Positions 32,914 to 40,820 of a DNA stretch of 64,000 bases are shown in pieces. This stretch comes from Paraflavitalea sp. CAU 1676. Lineage in GTDB: Bacteria; Bacteroidota; Bacteroidia; Chitinophagales; Chitinophagaceae. The position numbers and the translations under genes are program-made. The notes beneath the pieces are model-generated. The model saw only the letters and a list, made by a program, of their open reading frames with translations, ran no database searches and was not told the origin of the DNA. Numbering within the stretch: position 1 is the stretch's first letter; every line of letters starts with the position of its first letter. The stretch is from contig NZ_JARHUJ010000006.1 of NCBI RefSeq assembly GCF_029223285.1, forward strand, positions 248,001 to 312,000, read 5' to 3'.

Positions 32914-34458
32914 ATGCTCCCTAAGATCAATACCCCCATCAAACCATGTTTTCTGCTCATCTGTCTGCTTACAGCGGCCGGCTTGCTTGGCCAGGACAAA
33001 ACACCCGCTTTTGTACGGGACAGTCTCGACACCTATGTTGAGCGGGCCCTGAAGGACTGGCAAATACCCGGTGTTGCCGTTTGTGTTATCAAAGATGGCA
33101 GGATCGTCGTGATGAAAGGATATGGGATAAAGGAAGCAGGTACCGATAACAAGGTCGATACGAATACCCTGTTCATGATCGGCTCCAACTCCAAAGCATT
33201 TACCGGCACCGCCCTCGCCATGCTCGAGGCAGATAAGAAGCTATCCCTCGATGACAAGGTGCAGAAATGGCTGCCCGATTTCAAGCTGTACGATCCCTGG
33301 GTTGCCAAAGAAGCAACCCTGAGAGACCTGCTTTGCCATCGCCTGGGCTTTGAGACCTTCCAGGGCGATTTCATGTACTTCGACTCCGACCTTACCCTCC
33401 AACAGGTGCGGGAAAAGTTTGGCAAAGTGAAACCCGTATATAGCTTCCGCAGCAAGTGGGGTTATACCAATGCAGCTTTTCTGACGGCCGGCGAAGTGAT
33501 CCCCAAAGTAACCGGTAAAACCTGGGCGCAGTTCCTGGAAGAACGCATCTTCAAACCACTGGGCATGAACAACACCTTGGCGCTGTCTAAAGACATTGCG
33601 AGCGCCCCCAATAAAGCATCGGCCCACACCGTCGACAAGGGAGTGCTGAAAAAAATACCTTATGGCAATATCGATAATATGGCGCCCGCAGGTAGCATCA
33701 GTTCTTCCGTAAGCGATATGAGCCATTGGGTACAGGCCTTGCTGAGCGGCGGCCGTTACAATGATCAACCGGTCATAAACCCCAATGCCATTGGGCAAAC
33801 CCGCGTTCCGCAATCCATCCTTGGTAATGGAGGTCATATGTACAACAGGGCGCATTTTTCGCTGTATGGCCTGGGCTGGTTCCTGGAAGAATACAGCGGA
33901 CGGAAGTTTGTGGGACATACCGGAGGGGTGAATGGATTTGTGACCAGCGTGGCCATGCTGCCCGAAGAAGCACTGGGCATTATTGTGTTTACTAATACCG
34001 ATGCCAACAATTTTTATGAGGCGCTGCGCTACGAGATCATGGATGCTTATCTGGGCTTGCCCTACCGCAACTATAGCAATGTGTACCTGGGGTATAACAG
34101 AACCCAGGAAAAACATGCGGCCGACTGGCTGAAGAAAAAGCAGGATACCATCGCCAACCTTCCCGCCCCCTTGCTGCCGATCGCCGCTTATGCAGGCGAC
34201 TATAATCATGCTGTATATGGGAAAATGAGCATCAAGCCCGAAAACGGAAAACTGGTTGCGCGTTTTGAACACCACCATGGCCGGTTTGCAACCCTGGATC
34301 CCTTAGGAGGTAACCGTTTTCTCGCCACTTTCAACGAAGCCTTATACGGTGCTAAAGAATGGCCATTTACAATCGACAAAGGCAAGGTGAAATCGGTGAC
34401 TGTCACCGTAGCCGATTTTGTCGAGTTTACTCCTTACGAGTTTTATAAAATCAAATAA
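32914..34458 (+). CDS. Secreted serine hydrolase with DUF3471 C-terminal domain
   Basis: 514 aa. Signal sequence about residues 1-26. The beta-lactamase-fold domain (about 30-380) has all three motifs of the penicillin-binding-protein-like family: GSNSKAFT (SxxK), GYTNAAF (YxN) and VGHTGGVNGF (HTG). The last 110 residues (LLPIAAYAGDYNHAVYGKM to the end) form a lipocalin-like DUF3471 domain seen in many such hydrolases, including D-aminopeptidase-type and LACTB-like enzymes. It may hydrolyse D-amino-acid amides or peptides, given the D-aminoacylase and penicillin acylase genes nearby. Confidence 0.9.
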   Translation: MLPKINTPIKPCFLLICLLTAAGLLGQDKTPAFVRDSLDTYVERALKDWQIPGVAVCVIKDGRIVVMKGYGIKEAGTDNKVDTNTLFMIGSNSKAFTGTALAMLEADKKLSLDDKVQKWLPDFKLYDPWVAKEATLRDLLCHRLGFETFQGDFMYFDSDLTLQQVREKFGKVKPVYSFRSKWGYTNAAFLTAGEVIPKVTGKTWAQFLEERIFKPLGMNNTLALSKDIASAPNKASAHTVDKGVLKKIPYGNIDNMAPAGSISSSVSDMSHWVQALLSGGRYNDQPVINPNAIGQTRVPQSILGNGGHMYNRAHFSLYGLGWFLEEYSGRKFVGHTGGVNGFVTSVAMLPEEALGIIVFTNTDANNFYEALRYEIMDAYLGLPYRNYSNVYLGYNRTQEKHAADWLKKKQDTIANLPAPLLPIAAYAGDYNHAVYGKMSIKPENGKLVARFEHHHGRFATLDPLGGNRFLATFNEALYGAKEWPFTIDKGKVKSVTVTVADFVEFTPYEFYKIK

Positions 34459-34519
34459 CGTATAAACAGCCGCCCTTTTCATTGCGTGTCACAAATCGCA
34501 GGAATAGGTTGCAAAATGA

Positions 34520-35071
34520 ATGCATATGGATCAACTTACTTTGGGTATCGGAACACGCCTTCAGCACACTCAATATGGACCTGGTGTTATTGTGGGCATC
34601 CGTTTTGCCACTTACCTCATCTCCTTCATCAATCACGGCGTAAAAGAGATCGACAAGAATGATACTCAGCTGGATGAGATCATCCCGGAAAACGTTACTG
34701 AAGAGATAGAAACCCATTCGGATGTCGAAAAATCACTGCTCAAGATCCTGCGGCTTTGGGGAGGTATTACAGAGACTGTTCCCTTGGGCGACCGCTGGAA
34801 AGGCGGCGTAATGCTCCTGCAGCCCGCCGATAAAAGTCAGAAACCAAAGGATGTGCCGATCGAAGCGTTCTTTCATAAGATCGTGATGCTGCGCGACCGC
34901 CTGCGCGTGCTGGAGCAACAGATCAATGCCCATAAGCAGCTCAGTGACGAAGACAAGGTCAACATGCAACAATACATCACCCGTATCTATGGTTCACTTA
35001 CCACCTTCAATGTACTTTTCCGACAAAAAGAACATTGGTTTATAGGAGAGAAGGGGGCTAAGGAAGATTAA
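34520..35071 (+). CDS. Uncharacterised conserved protein with N-terminal Tudor/PcrA-like beta barrel
   Basis: 183 aa, no signal or membrane segment. The first 40 residues (LTLGIGTRLQHTQYGPGVIVGIRFATYLISFINHG) resemble the small beta-barrel seen at the C-terminus of UvrD/PcrA helicases, which mediates protein contacts, for example with RNA polymerase. The rest is alpha-helical, with a coiled-coil-like segment VMLRDRLRVLEQQINAHKQLSDEDKVNMQQY. I have no function for it; homologues appear to be limited to Bacteroidota. An in-frame ATG six bases downstream is an alternative start. Confidence 0.7.
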   Translation: MHMDQLTLGIGTRLQHTQYGPGVIVGIRFATYLISFINHGVKEIDKNDTQLDEIIPENVTEEIETHSDVEKSLLKILRLWGGITETVPLGDRWKGGVMLLQPADKSQKPKDVPIEAFFHKIVMLRDRLRVLEQQINAHKQLSDEDKVNMQQYITRIYGSLTTFNVLFRQKEHWFIGEKGAKED

Positions 35072-35408
35072 GCCGGCAAGCGTTTATCGCTTTTGCCTAC
35101 CCACGCTAATCGTTTTTACTTAATAGCATAAACTCCGTAATAAAAACATTTTCCATAAATCATAACAGCTATTATCTTTATGCTTTCATAGGATAAGGTT
35201 TAATGGTTAATGGTATTTGATTAGTGTACCCCAACTTTCCAGTTGGGGTTTTTTTATGGCTGCAAGAGGCATTGCAGCATTTTGCACGAAAGACAGCCAA
35301 CTCCACTTCATCATCACGCCCGCCCGGCACAACACCGCATACCTGCCCTGATTTTCAATTGTTTGCATTTCGTATCTTGTCTGCTCAAACCAGTTGAGCC
35401 ACCCGATC
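35072..35408. other. Intergenic region before the first penicillin acylase
   Basis: About 337 bp with a terminator at 35229-35255 and no supportable gene. The AT-rich part around 35110-35220 may hold a promoter for a short transcript ending at that terminator; sequence after 35256 presumably holds the promoter of the acylase gene. No RNA family is recognised. Confidence 0.45.
35229..35255 (+). terminator. Intrinsic terminator
   Basis: CCCCAAC (35229-35235) and GTTGGGG (35242-35248) pair around TTTCCA, followed by seven T. It lies 158 bp after the stop codon at 35071, far for that gene, so a short RNA might also end here. Confidence 0.85.
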
Positions 35409-37595
35409 ATGAAATACTACCTGCTTTTATGTTTCCTCCCAATGCATGCACTGGCCCAGACAACCACCGACGCTGTAAGCGCCTGGCAGGCGCAGGCCAA
35501 CAAAATCACCATCATCCGGGATAACTGGGGCGTTCCGCATGTTTATGGAAAGCAGGATGCAGACTGCGCCTTTGGTGTTATGTATACCCAGTGTGAAGAT
35601 AACTTCTGGCAGCTGGAAGAAACTTTTATCAGCGCACTTGGCCGGTCGGCCGAGTTGTATGGCGAAAGCAGGCTGCCGGCCGATGTATCGGTGGCTTTGT
35701 TTGAATGTGTAAAGAAGGCCAAAGCCGACTATGCCAGTGCTCCGAAGCTCATCAGGCAACTCTGCAACAGCGCCGCTGCAGGCATCAACTATTATCTGTA
35801 TAAACATCCCGATACGGAACGCAGGTTGCTGCTGCAGTATGAACCCTGGTACTTTCTGTTGCCTGGCACCGACAATCCTGCCAGTCACGGCATCAGCAAC
35901 GCAGCCGTGCGGGCTTATACCAACTCGATCATTCGCGGTGAGGCTGCGGAAGGCGAAGACGATGGCATTGCAGAAAGGGAAAATGGTTCCAACACCATGG
36001 CCATTGCTCCTGTAAAATCGGCCAGCGGCCACAGCCTGCTGCTCATCAATCCACACGTTAACTTCTTTGGTAACGGCCAGCGGTACGAATGCCACCTCAT
36101 CAGTGAGGAGGGGCTGAACGTATCGGGCTTTGCCATCTTCGGCAACTTTTATATCTGGAGTGGATTCAATGCCCATACCGGATGGGCGCACACCAATTCG
36201 GGCGTCGACTTCACCGATGTTTACCTGGAGCACTTTGATGACCCAGCGCATCCTGACCATTACCGATACGGAACCGGATATCGCGTAGCAACCAATTGGC
36301 AGGATACCCTGCTGGTTAAAACTGCTAACGGTTTGCAGGCAAGAACCATTTCGTTACAGAAAACGCATCATGGACCGGTGGTTGCAAAAAAAGATGCGCA
36401 GCTGGTCACGATCCGGAACGTGACCGCTCCTCAATCGCGCTATATAGAACAGTGCTGGAAGATGTGCCGGTCAAAGAATTTCAAGACCTTCAGGACCGCC
36501 ATGAACATGCGCACGCTCGGTTATCCCAATACGATGTACGCCGACAAAAATGGCCGCACTGCTTACTGGCATGGTAATGCGGTACCCAAAAGGTCTACAC
36601 AGTTCGACTGGCGCAATCCGGTTGATGGCAGCAACCCTGCCACCGAATGGAAGGGGCTGCACAAGCTAAAAGACATTGCCCAGGTGATCGACCCGGCTAC
36701 CGGCTGGATACAGAATTGCAACTCGACGCCTTATATGGCGGCCGGGGTAAGTAGTCCAAAACAAAGCGACTATCCTGCCTATATGGCCTATGACAAACAT
36801 ATTTTCCGTGCGGTGGAAGCGGTGAGGCTGCTGGACAGTAAGGATAAAATAAGTTTTGAAGCGTTCGGGCAACTGGTGGTGAGCAATCACCTGCCGATGA
36901 TGGCGCTATGGCTGCCACAGATACTGCATAGCTACGATAGTCTTGCACAGCTGTCAACAGATTTGCCCAACCGCCTGGGCGCCGTTGCAGATACATTAAG
37001 GCGATGGAACTACCGGTATGCCCTCAACAGCCAGGCTACCACCCTGGCGGTGATGTGGTACCTGCAATACGATGAGTGGAATAAGAGCCGGCCCGCTGGC
37101 GCCGCCGGCGACGACAATGCAGTTGACCTGCAAGGCAATCAGCTACCCATGAGCGGCGCCACCGCCGTTGAGTTGTTGGATAAGGCGGCATCAGCATTAA
37201 AAGCGAGGTTTGGTACATCGTTCATTAACTGGGGCGATATCAACCGGCTGCAGCGTGCTACCGGTTCGCCCGAAAGGTTTGACGACAACAAACCAAGCTG
37301 GCCGGTTGCAGCAGTACCAAGTCCGCTGGGCTCGCTCTTTGCGTTTGGCAACGGACAGGTACGCGGCCAGCAAAAATTCTATGGCACACGCGGCAATACT
37401 TATACAGCCATTGTTGAATTTGGACCCCGCATCAAGGCACGTTCCATCATGTACTTTGGTCAAAGCGCCAATCCAGCCTCCTCTCATTACCTCGACCAGG
37501 CTCCATTATACGTAGCAGGCAAATTCAAAGATGCCTGGTTCTATCGGGAAGACATTGAAAAACATGCAGAACGAACCTACCATCCCGGAGAGTAG
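35409..37595 (+). CDS. Penicillin acylase-family Ntn hydrolase (S45)
   Basis: 728 aa from ATG 35409. Signal peptide residues 1-17 (to HALAQ). The alpha-chain region holds VTIIRDNWGVPHVYG-like sequence (here TIIRDNWGVPHVYGK). The autocleavage site and catalytic Ser are at AERENG-SNTMAIAP (Ser194), followed by SGHSLLLINPHVNF and later conserved parts ANTMYADKNG and GWIQNCNSTP. S45 enzymes mature by removing a linker and expose the Ser as N-terminal nucleophile; they cleave amide bonds in N-acyl compounds including acyl-homoserine lactones, penicillins and lipopeptides. A paralogue lies at 40821. It ends with the same HAERTYHPGE tail as the paralogue. Confidence 0.9.
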   Translation: MKYYLLLCFLPMHALAQTTTDAVSAWQAQANKITIIRDNWGVPHVYGKQDADCAFGVMYTQCEDNFWQLEETFISALGRSAELYGESRLPADVSVALFECVKKAKADYASAPKLIRQLCNSAAAGINYYLYKHPDTERRLLLQYEPWYFLLPGTDNPASHGISNAAVRAYTNSIIRGEAAEGEDDGIAERENGSNTMAIAPVKSASGHSLLLINPHVNFFGNGQRYECHLISEEGLNVSGFAIFGNFYIWSGFNAHTGWAHTNSGVDFTDVYLEHFDDPAHPDHYRYGTGYRVATNWQDTLLVKTANGLQARTISLQKTHHGPVVAKKDAQLVTIRNVTAPQSRYIEQCWKMCRSKNFKTFRTAMNMRTLGYPNTMYADKNGRTAYWHGNAVPKRSTQFDWRNPVDGSNPATEWKGLHKLKDIAQVIDPATGWIQNCNSTPYMAAGVSSPKQSDYPAYMAYDKHIFRAVEAVRLLDSKDKISFEAFGQLVVSNHLPMMALWLPQILHSYDSLAQLSTDLPNRLGAVADTLRRWNYRYALNSQATTLAVMWYLQYDEWNKSRPAGAAGDDNAVDLQGNQLPMSGATAVELLDKAASALKARFGTSFINWGDINRLQRATGSPERFDDNKPSWPVAAVPSPLGSLFAFGNGQVRGQQKFYGTRGNTYTAIVEFGPRIKARSIMYFGQSANPASSHYLDQAPLYVAGKFKDAWFYREDIEKHAERTYHPGE

Positions 37596-37680
37596 ACAAT
37601 GACCATTTAACATTTTGCTAAGTAGAATTAATTCCACAGGCAAGCTATCCACCTATTCGAACAGTTGATGGCACGGGCTT

Positions 37681-37700
37681 TTTATACCCTATGGTATAAA
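37681..37700. promoter_or_regulatory. 8-4-8 inverted repeat directly upstream of csbD
   Basis: TTTATACC and GGTATAAA flank CTAT with perfect symmetry, ending 10 bp before the CsbD start codon. It could be an operator or a hairpin in the leader; AT-rich ends make a weak terminator unlikely. Confidence 0.5.
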
Positions 37701-37710
37701 ATTGAATAAT

Positions 37711-37899
37711 ATGGATAAGCTTGAGTTAAAAGGTACGTGGAATATACTGAAGGGCAAGGTTAAGCAAGCCTATGCCGATCTTACCGACGACGACCTGAAA
37801 TATGAAGAAGGTAAAGATGATGAATTGCTGGGCCGCCTGCAGGAGAAAACCGGTAAAACGAAAGACGACCTGATCAAATGGCTGAGGTCGCTGGGCTAA
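37711..37899 (+). CDS. CsbD-family stress protein
   Basis: 62 aa from ATG 37711 (an upstream TTG would add three residues). The sequence [53 protein letters not shown] is the CsbD fold, a four-helix bundle found in general stress regulons (sigma-B in Bacillus, YjbJ in enterics). Its molecular function is unknown. It is a single gene with a palindrome in front and a hairpin behind, unrelated by function to the hydrolases around it. Confidence 0.9.
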   Translation: MDKLELKGTWNILKGKVKQAYADLTDDDLKYEEGKDDELLGRLQEKTGKTKDDLIKWLRSLG

Positions 37900-37927
37900 C
37901 AATTCACACTCTATATATAAATCGTGG

Positions 37928-37953
37928 AAAGGGACTTTTGTGGGTCCCTTTTC
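37928..37953. terminator. Probable terminator between csbD and the FAD oxidase gene
   Basis: AAAGGGAC (37928-37935) and GTCCCTTT (37944-37951) pair around an 8-nt loop, with T-rich sequence on the right. The flanking genes converge, so it can serve both. Confidence 0.6.
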
Positions 37954-37959
37954 GCATGT

Positions 37960-39438
37960 TTACTTGTACTGGACGTAGAACTGATTTTGAAACAGCTCCA
38001 GCGAATCGTATAATTTCTTTTTGGCGAAAAAATCGCCAGCCATTGGGTAAGCCTTAAACAACTGTTCGCGGGTGGCATGAAGCCGGTAAGGAAGGTAATA
38101 AGTGCCGCCCAGCAGCATGGCCTTATCTATTAGCGTCTGTGTCAGCGCTTTCATGGCCTGCTCACCATCGGGCGTAATAGCCTGGTTATACAACATCACA
38201 AACCCAAATACTTCCCGGTTTGCATAGCGGAGATAAGTATCTTCATCCTGCTTAACGTTCCTCAAAGTGATGTTTAACAGATCTACTTTGTGTTGTGGAA
38301 TAATGTCGCGCAGCACTTCTATGAACCGGACAACAGAATCGGTGGGAATAAAATACTCATGCAGAATATCCGTATATCCCGGTTGCGTATTCTGAAATAC
38401 TTCTACGGGTTCGTTTATCAATTGATTGCGCGAAAATGATTTGCCGTCAATCAACCGTGCACTCCATTTCTCCAACTTCCAACGCAGGTTCTTTCCATAA
38501 CCGCTGTTGGCCGACCCTCTGAACACAGCCCGGCGCAAGTCTTTAAACCCAGTTTCTTTTAATGACACCAATTCGGAAGGACTGTCGACTGTGAACACGG
38601 ATAATATGGCTTCCTGCATAAAATCCGACGGGTTAATATTCACCCTACCATAAACCATTCCTACGGGTTTTCCGCTATTGACGACCTCATTGAACTTTTT
38701 GATATAGTCTTCACTCCGGATCACGTATTGCTGTACCTTATACATCACATTGGGCACTACCCGAAGGCGCACGTCGACAATAATGCCAAACAAACCATAA
38801 CCGCCCAAAACCAGCGAAAATAGCTCCGGGTGGTTGTTTCGGTCGCAGGTGATCAACTGACCCGCAGCATTTATCAGCCGAAAAGATTCGACGGTACCGG
38901 CTATGGGAGGCGAATTGGGTTGCCAGCCATGGCAATTAACACTGATAGAACCTCCTACGGTAAAGGAATTATTCGACTGCATCACGGCAACTGATCGCCC
39001 ATTTTGATGCAGGTAAGGAATGATCTGTGCCCAACGTGCGCCCGCACCTGCCGTCAAAAGGTTGCTGGCGGTATCCAACTCCAGGTAATTGAAATTGGTC
39101 ATATCAAGTATAATTCCATCCCTGCTGATCGTGTGAGCGCCCATGGAATGCCGGGCGCCGGCGATCGATATATTTTTTCCAGTCCCCGCCGCCCGGTGTA
39201 CCAACTGCACTAATTGATCTATAGCCTCATCGCGATTTCCAGCCACCCGGATAATGGTATCGACTGGCGTTTCACTAATACGACTGGCATCGTTCGAATA
39301 ACCAGTTCTTGAATAAGGTGTGGGGGCAGGATCTTTGTACCAGTGGTACAGCACAAACGTAAAAGGGCGGGCGATAAGAAGGAGAACAACGAATAGCACC
39401 AGCAGGATAACCCGCTTCAGGGTGAGCATTCTTTTCAT
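37960..39438 (-). CDS. Membrane-anchored FAD-linked oxidase (FAD_binding_4)
   Basis: 492 aa. One N-terminal membrane helix (about residues 10-27). The PP-loop FAD domain occupies about 60-240: ISIAGARHSMGAHTISRDG, GAGARWAQIIPYLH, VGGSISVNCHGWQ, with GYGLFGIIVDVRLRV following. The C-terminal domain has features of the sugar-lactone/alditol oxidase (ALO-like) group. The GARHS motif His is where ALO-type enzymes attach FAD covalently. It probably oxidises a sugar lactone, alditol or related hydroxy compound at the membrane, feeding electrons to quinone or oxygen. An ATG nine bases downstream is an alternative start. Confidence 0.8.
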   Translation of the reverse strand: MKRMLTLKRVILLVLFVVLLLIARPFTFVLYHWYKDPAPTPYSRTGYSNDASRISETPVDTIIRVAGNRDEAIDQLVQLVHRAAGTGKNISIAGARHSMGAHTISRDGIILDMTNFNYLELDTASNLLTAGAGARWAQIIPYLHQNGRSVAVMQSNNSFTVGGSISVNCHGWQPNSPPIAGTVESFRLINAAGQLITCDRNNHPELFSLVLGGYGLFGIIVDVRLRVVPNVMYKVQQYVIRSEDYIKKFNEVVNSGKPVGMVYGRVNINPSDFMQEAILSVFTVDSPSELVSLKETGFKDLRRAVFRGSANSGYGKNLRWKLEKWSARLIDGKSFSRNQLINEPVEVFQNTQPGYTDILHEYFIPTDSVVRFIEVLRDIIPQHKVDLLNITLRNVKQDEDTYLRYANREVFGFVMLYNQAITPDGEQAMKALTQTLIDKAMLLGGTYYLPYRLHATREQLFKAYPMAGDFFAKKKLYDSLELFQNQFYVQYK

Positions 39439-39585
39439 TTGTAAGGCCGTTAATCCTTCTAATATAACGTAATTTTAGGTTGATCCATTAAACCCGAACC
39501 GGTGAGAAAATTCGTACCGATCAACACAATTACCTGCCCGCATTTGTAAAGTGTTGTTTAAATTTAAAGCTGTTATCTGCAACAC

Positions 39586-40803
39586 ATGAAAAAAACACTA
39601 CTGCTCGGTTCCATCCTGGTTTATTGCGTTTTTCTGCAAGCGCAGTCATCGCGCAAGCTCCATTTCAAATCGATACTCGTAGATACCCACAACGACATCC
39701 TCACCACTGCCATCGATGATAAATTATCATTCGATCAAAACCTGAAAGGAAAAACCCATTCGGACCTGGCGCGGTTTAAAGAAGGTGGTGTAGACGTGGA
39801 GATATTCAGCATTTGGTGCGATGGATCGTATGGCCCAGGCAAAGGGTTCAAGCGGGCCAACCAACAGATCGATACATTGTATGCCGTGATTGCCCGCAAC
39901 CCCGACAAGATAGCACTCACCACCACACCGGCCGAGCTCAAAAAGAATGTTCGACAGGGAAAGCTGGCGGCGATGATTGGTGTAGAAGGCGGCCATATGA
40001 TAGAAGACAGGCTCGACTACCTCGACAGCTTATACAAGCGCGGCGTGCGGTACATGACACTTACCTGGAACAATTCCACCTCCTGGGCTACCAGCGCTAT
40101 GGATGAAACGCCTGGTTCGCGCACACAGTTTGGCGCCGATGCCGCACCTGCAACCTCCCCGGAAAGAAAAAAAGGGTTGAATGATATGGGCAGGCAGATC
40201 GTAAAGCGCATGAACGAACTGGGTATGATGGTTGACCTGAGTCATGTGGGCGAACAAACTTTCTGGGACGCCATTCAAACCACCACCAAACCTGTAATAG
40301 TTTCTCATAGTTGTGTGCATGCTATTTGCCCCGTATTCAGAAATCTCAAAGATGAGCAGATCAAAGCAGTGGCAAAGAACGGCGGTGTGATCCACCTCAA
40401 TTTCTTTTCCGGCTTTCTTGACAGCGGTTTTGTGGCCAGGAACCAGGCTTTCAATCAGCGGCACAAGGCCGAGCGCGATTCGCTGCGCAAAACCGTGACC
40501 GATCCTTATTTCGCCGACAACTTCCTGTACCAGAAATATGATGATGAAGTGAAGAGCCTGCGGCCGCCAATGAGCTTGTTGATCGACCACCTCGACTATA
40601 TCGTAAAACTGGTGGGCGTTGATCACGTGGGGTTAGGTTCCGACTTTGATGGTATCAACTCTTCTCCGCAGCAACTGGATGATGTAACGACCTTTCCGCT
40701 GATTACGGAAGAATTGGTGAAACGTGGCTATAGCAAAAAAGCTATCCGGAAGATACTCGGTGAGAACTTTATCCGGGTGTTTAAATCAAACACTGTTCAA
40801 TAA
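39586..40803 (+). CDS. Membrane dipeptidase-type peptidase (M19)
   Basis: 405 aa with signal peptide (residues 1-19, ending LQAQ). A TIM-barrel binuclear zinc dipeptidase: ILVDTHNDILT (His-x-Asp), the bridging Glu in MIGVEGGHMI, His in VDLSHVG, His in VIVSHSCVHA and Asp in HVGLGSDFDG. M19 enzymes release amino acids from dipeptides and often accept a D-residue at the C-terminal position. It starts the run dipeptidase - penicillin acylase - D-aminoacylase, with 17 bp to the next gene, so all three are likely one operon degrading peptides or N-acyl amino acids. Confidence 0.92.
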   Translation: MKKTLLLGSILVYCVFLQAQSSRKLHFKSILVDTHNDILTTAIDDKLSFDQNLKGKTHSDLARFKEGGVDVEIFSIWCDGSYGPGKGFKRANQQIDTLYAVIARNPDKIALTTTPAELKKNVRQGKLAAMIGVEGGHMIEDRLDYLDSLYKRGVRYMTLTWNNSTSWATSAMDETPGSRTQFGADAAPATSPERKKGLNDMGRQIVKRMNELGMMVDLSHVGEQTFWDAIQTTTKPVIVSHSCVHAICPVFRNLKDEQIKAVAKNGGVIHLNFFSGFLDSGFVARNQAFNQRHKAERDSLRKTVTDPYFADNFLYQKYDDEVKSLRPPMSLLIDHLDYIVKLVGVDHVGLGSDFDGINSSPQQLDDVTTFPLITEELVKRGYSKKAIRKILGENFIRVFKSNTVQ

Positions 40804-40820
40804 ACCAGTAACTTCTGTAC

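Noticed and set aside
32914-34458. Beta-lactamase resistance gene
   Set aside because: The fold and motifs are shared with esterases and D-aminopeptidases; the DUF3471 domain and gene context do not indicate antibiotic resistance.
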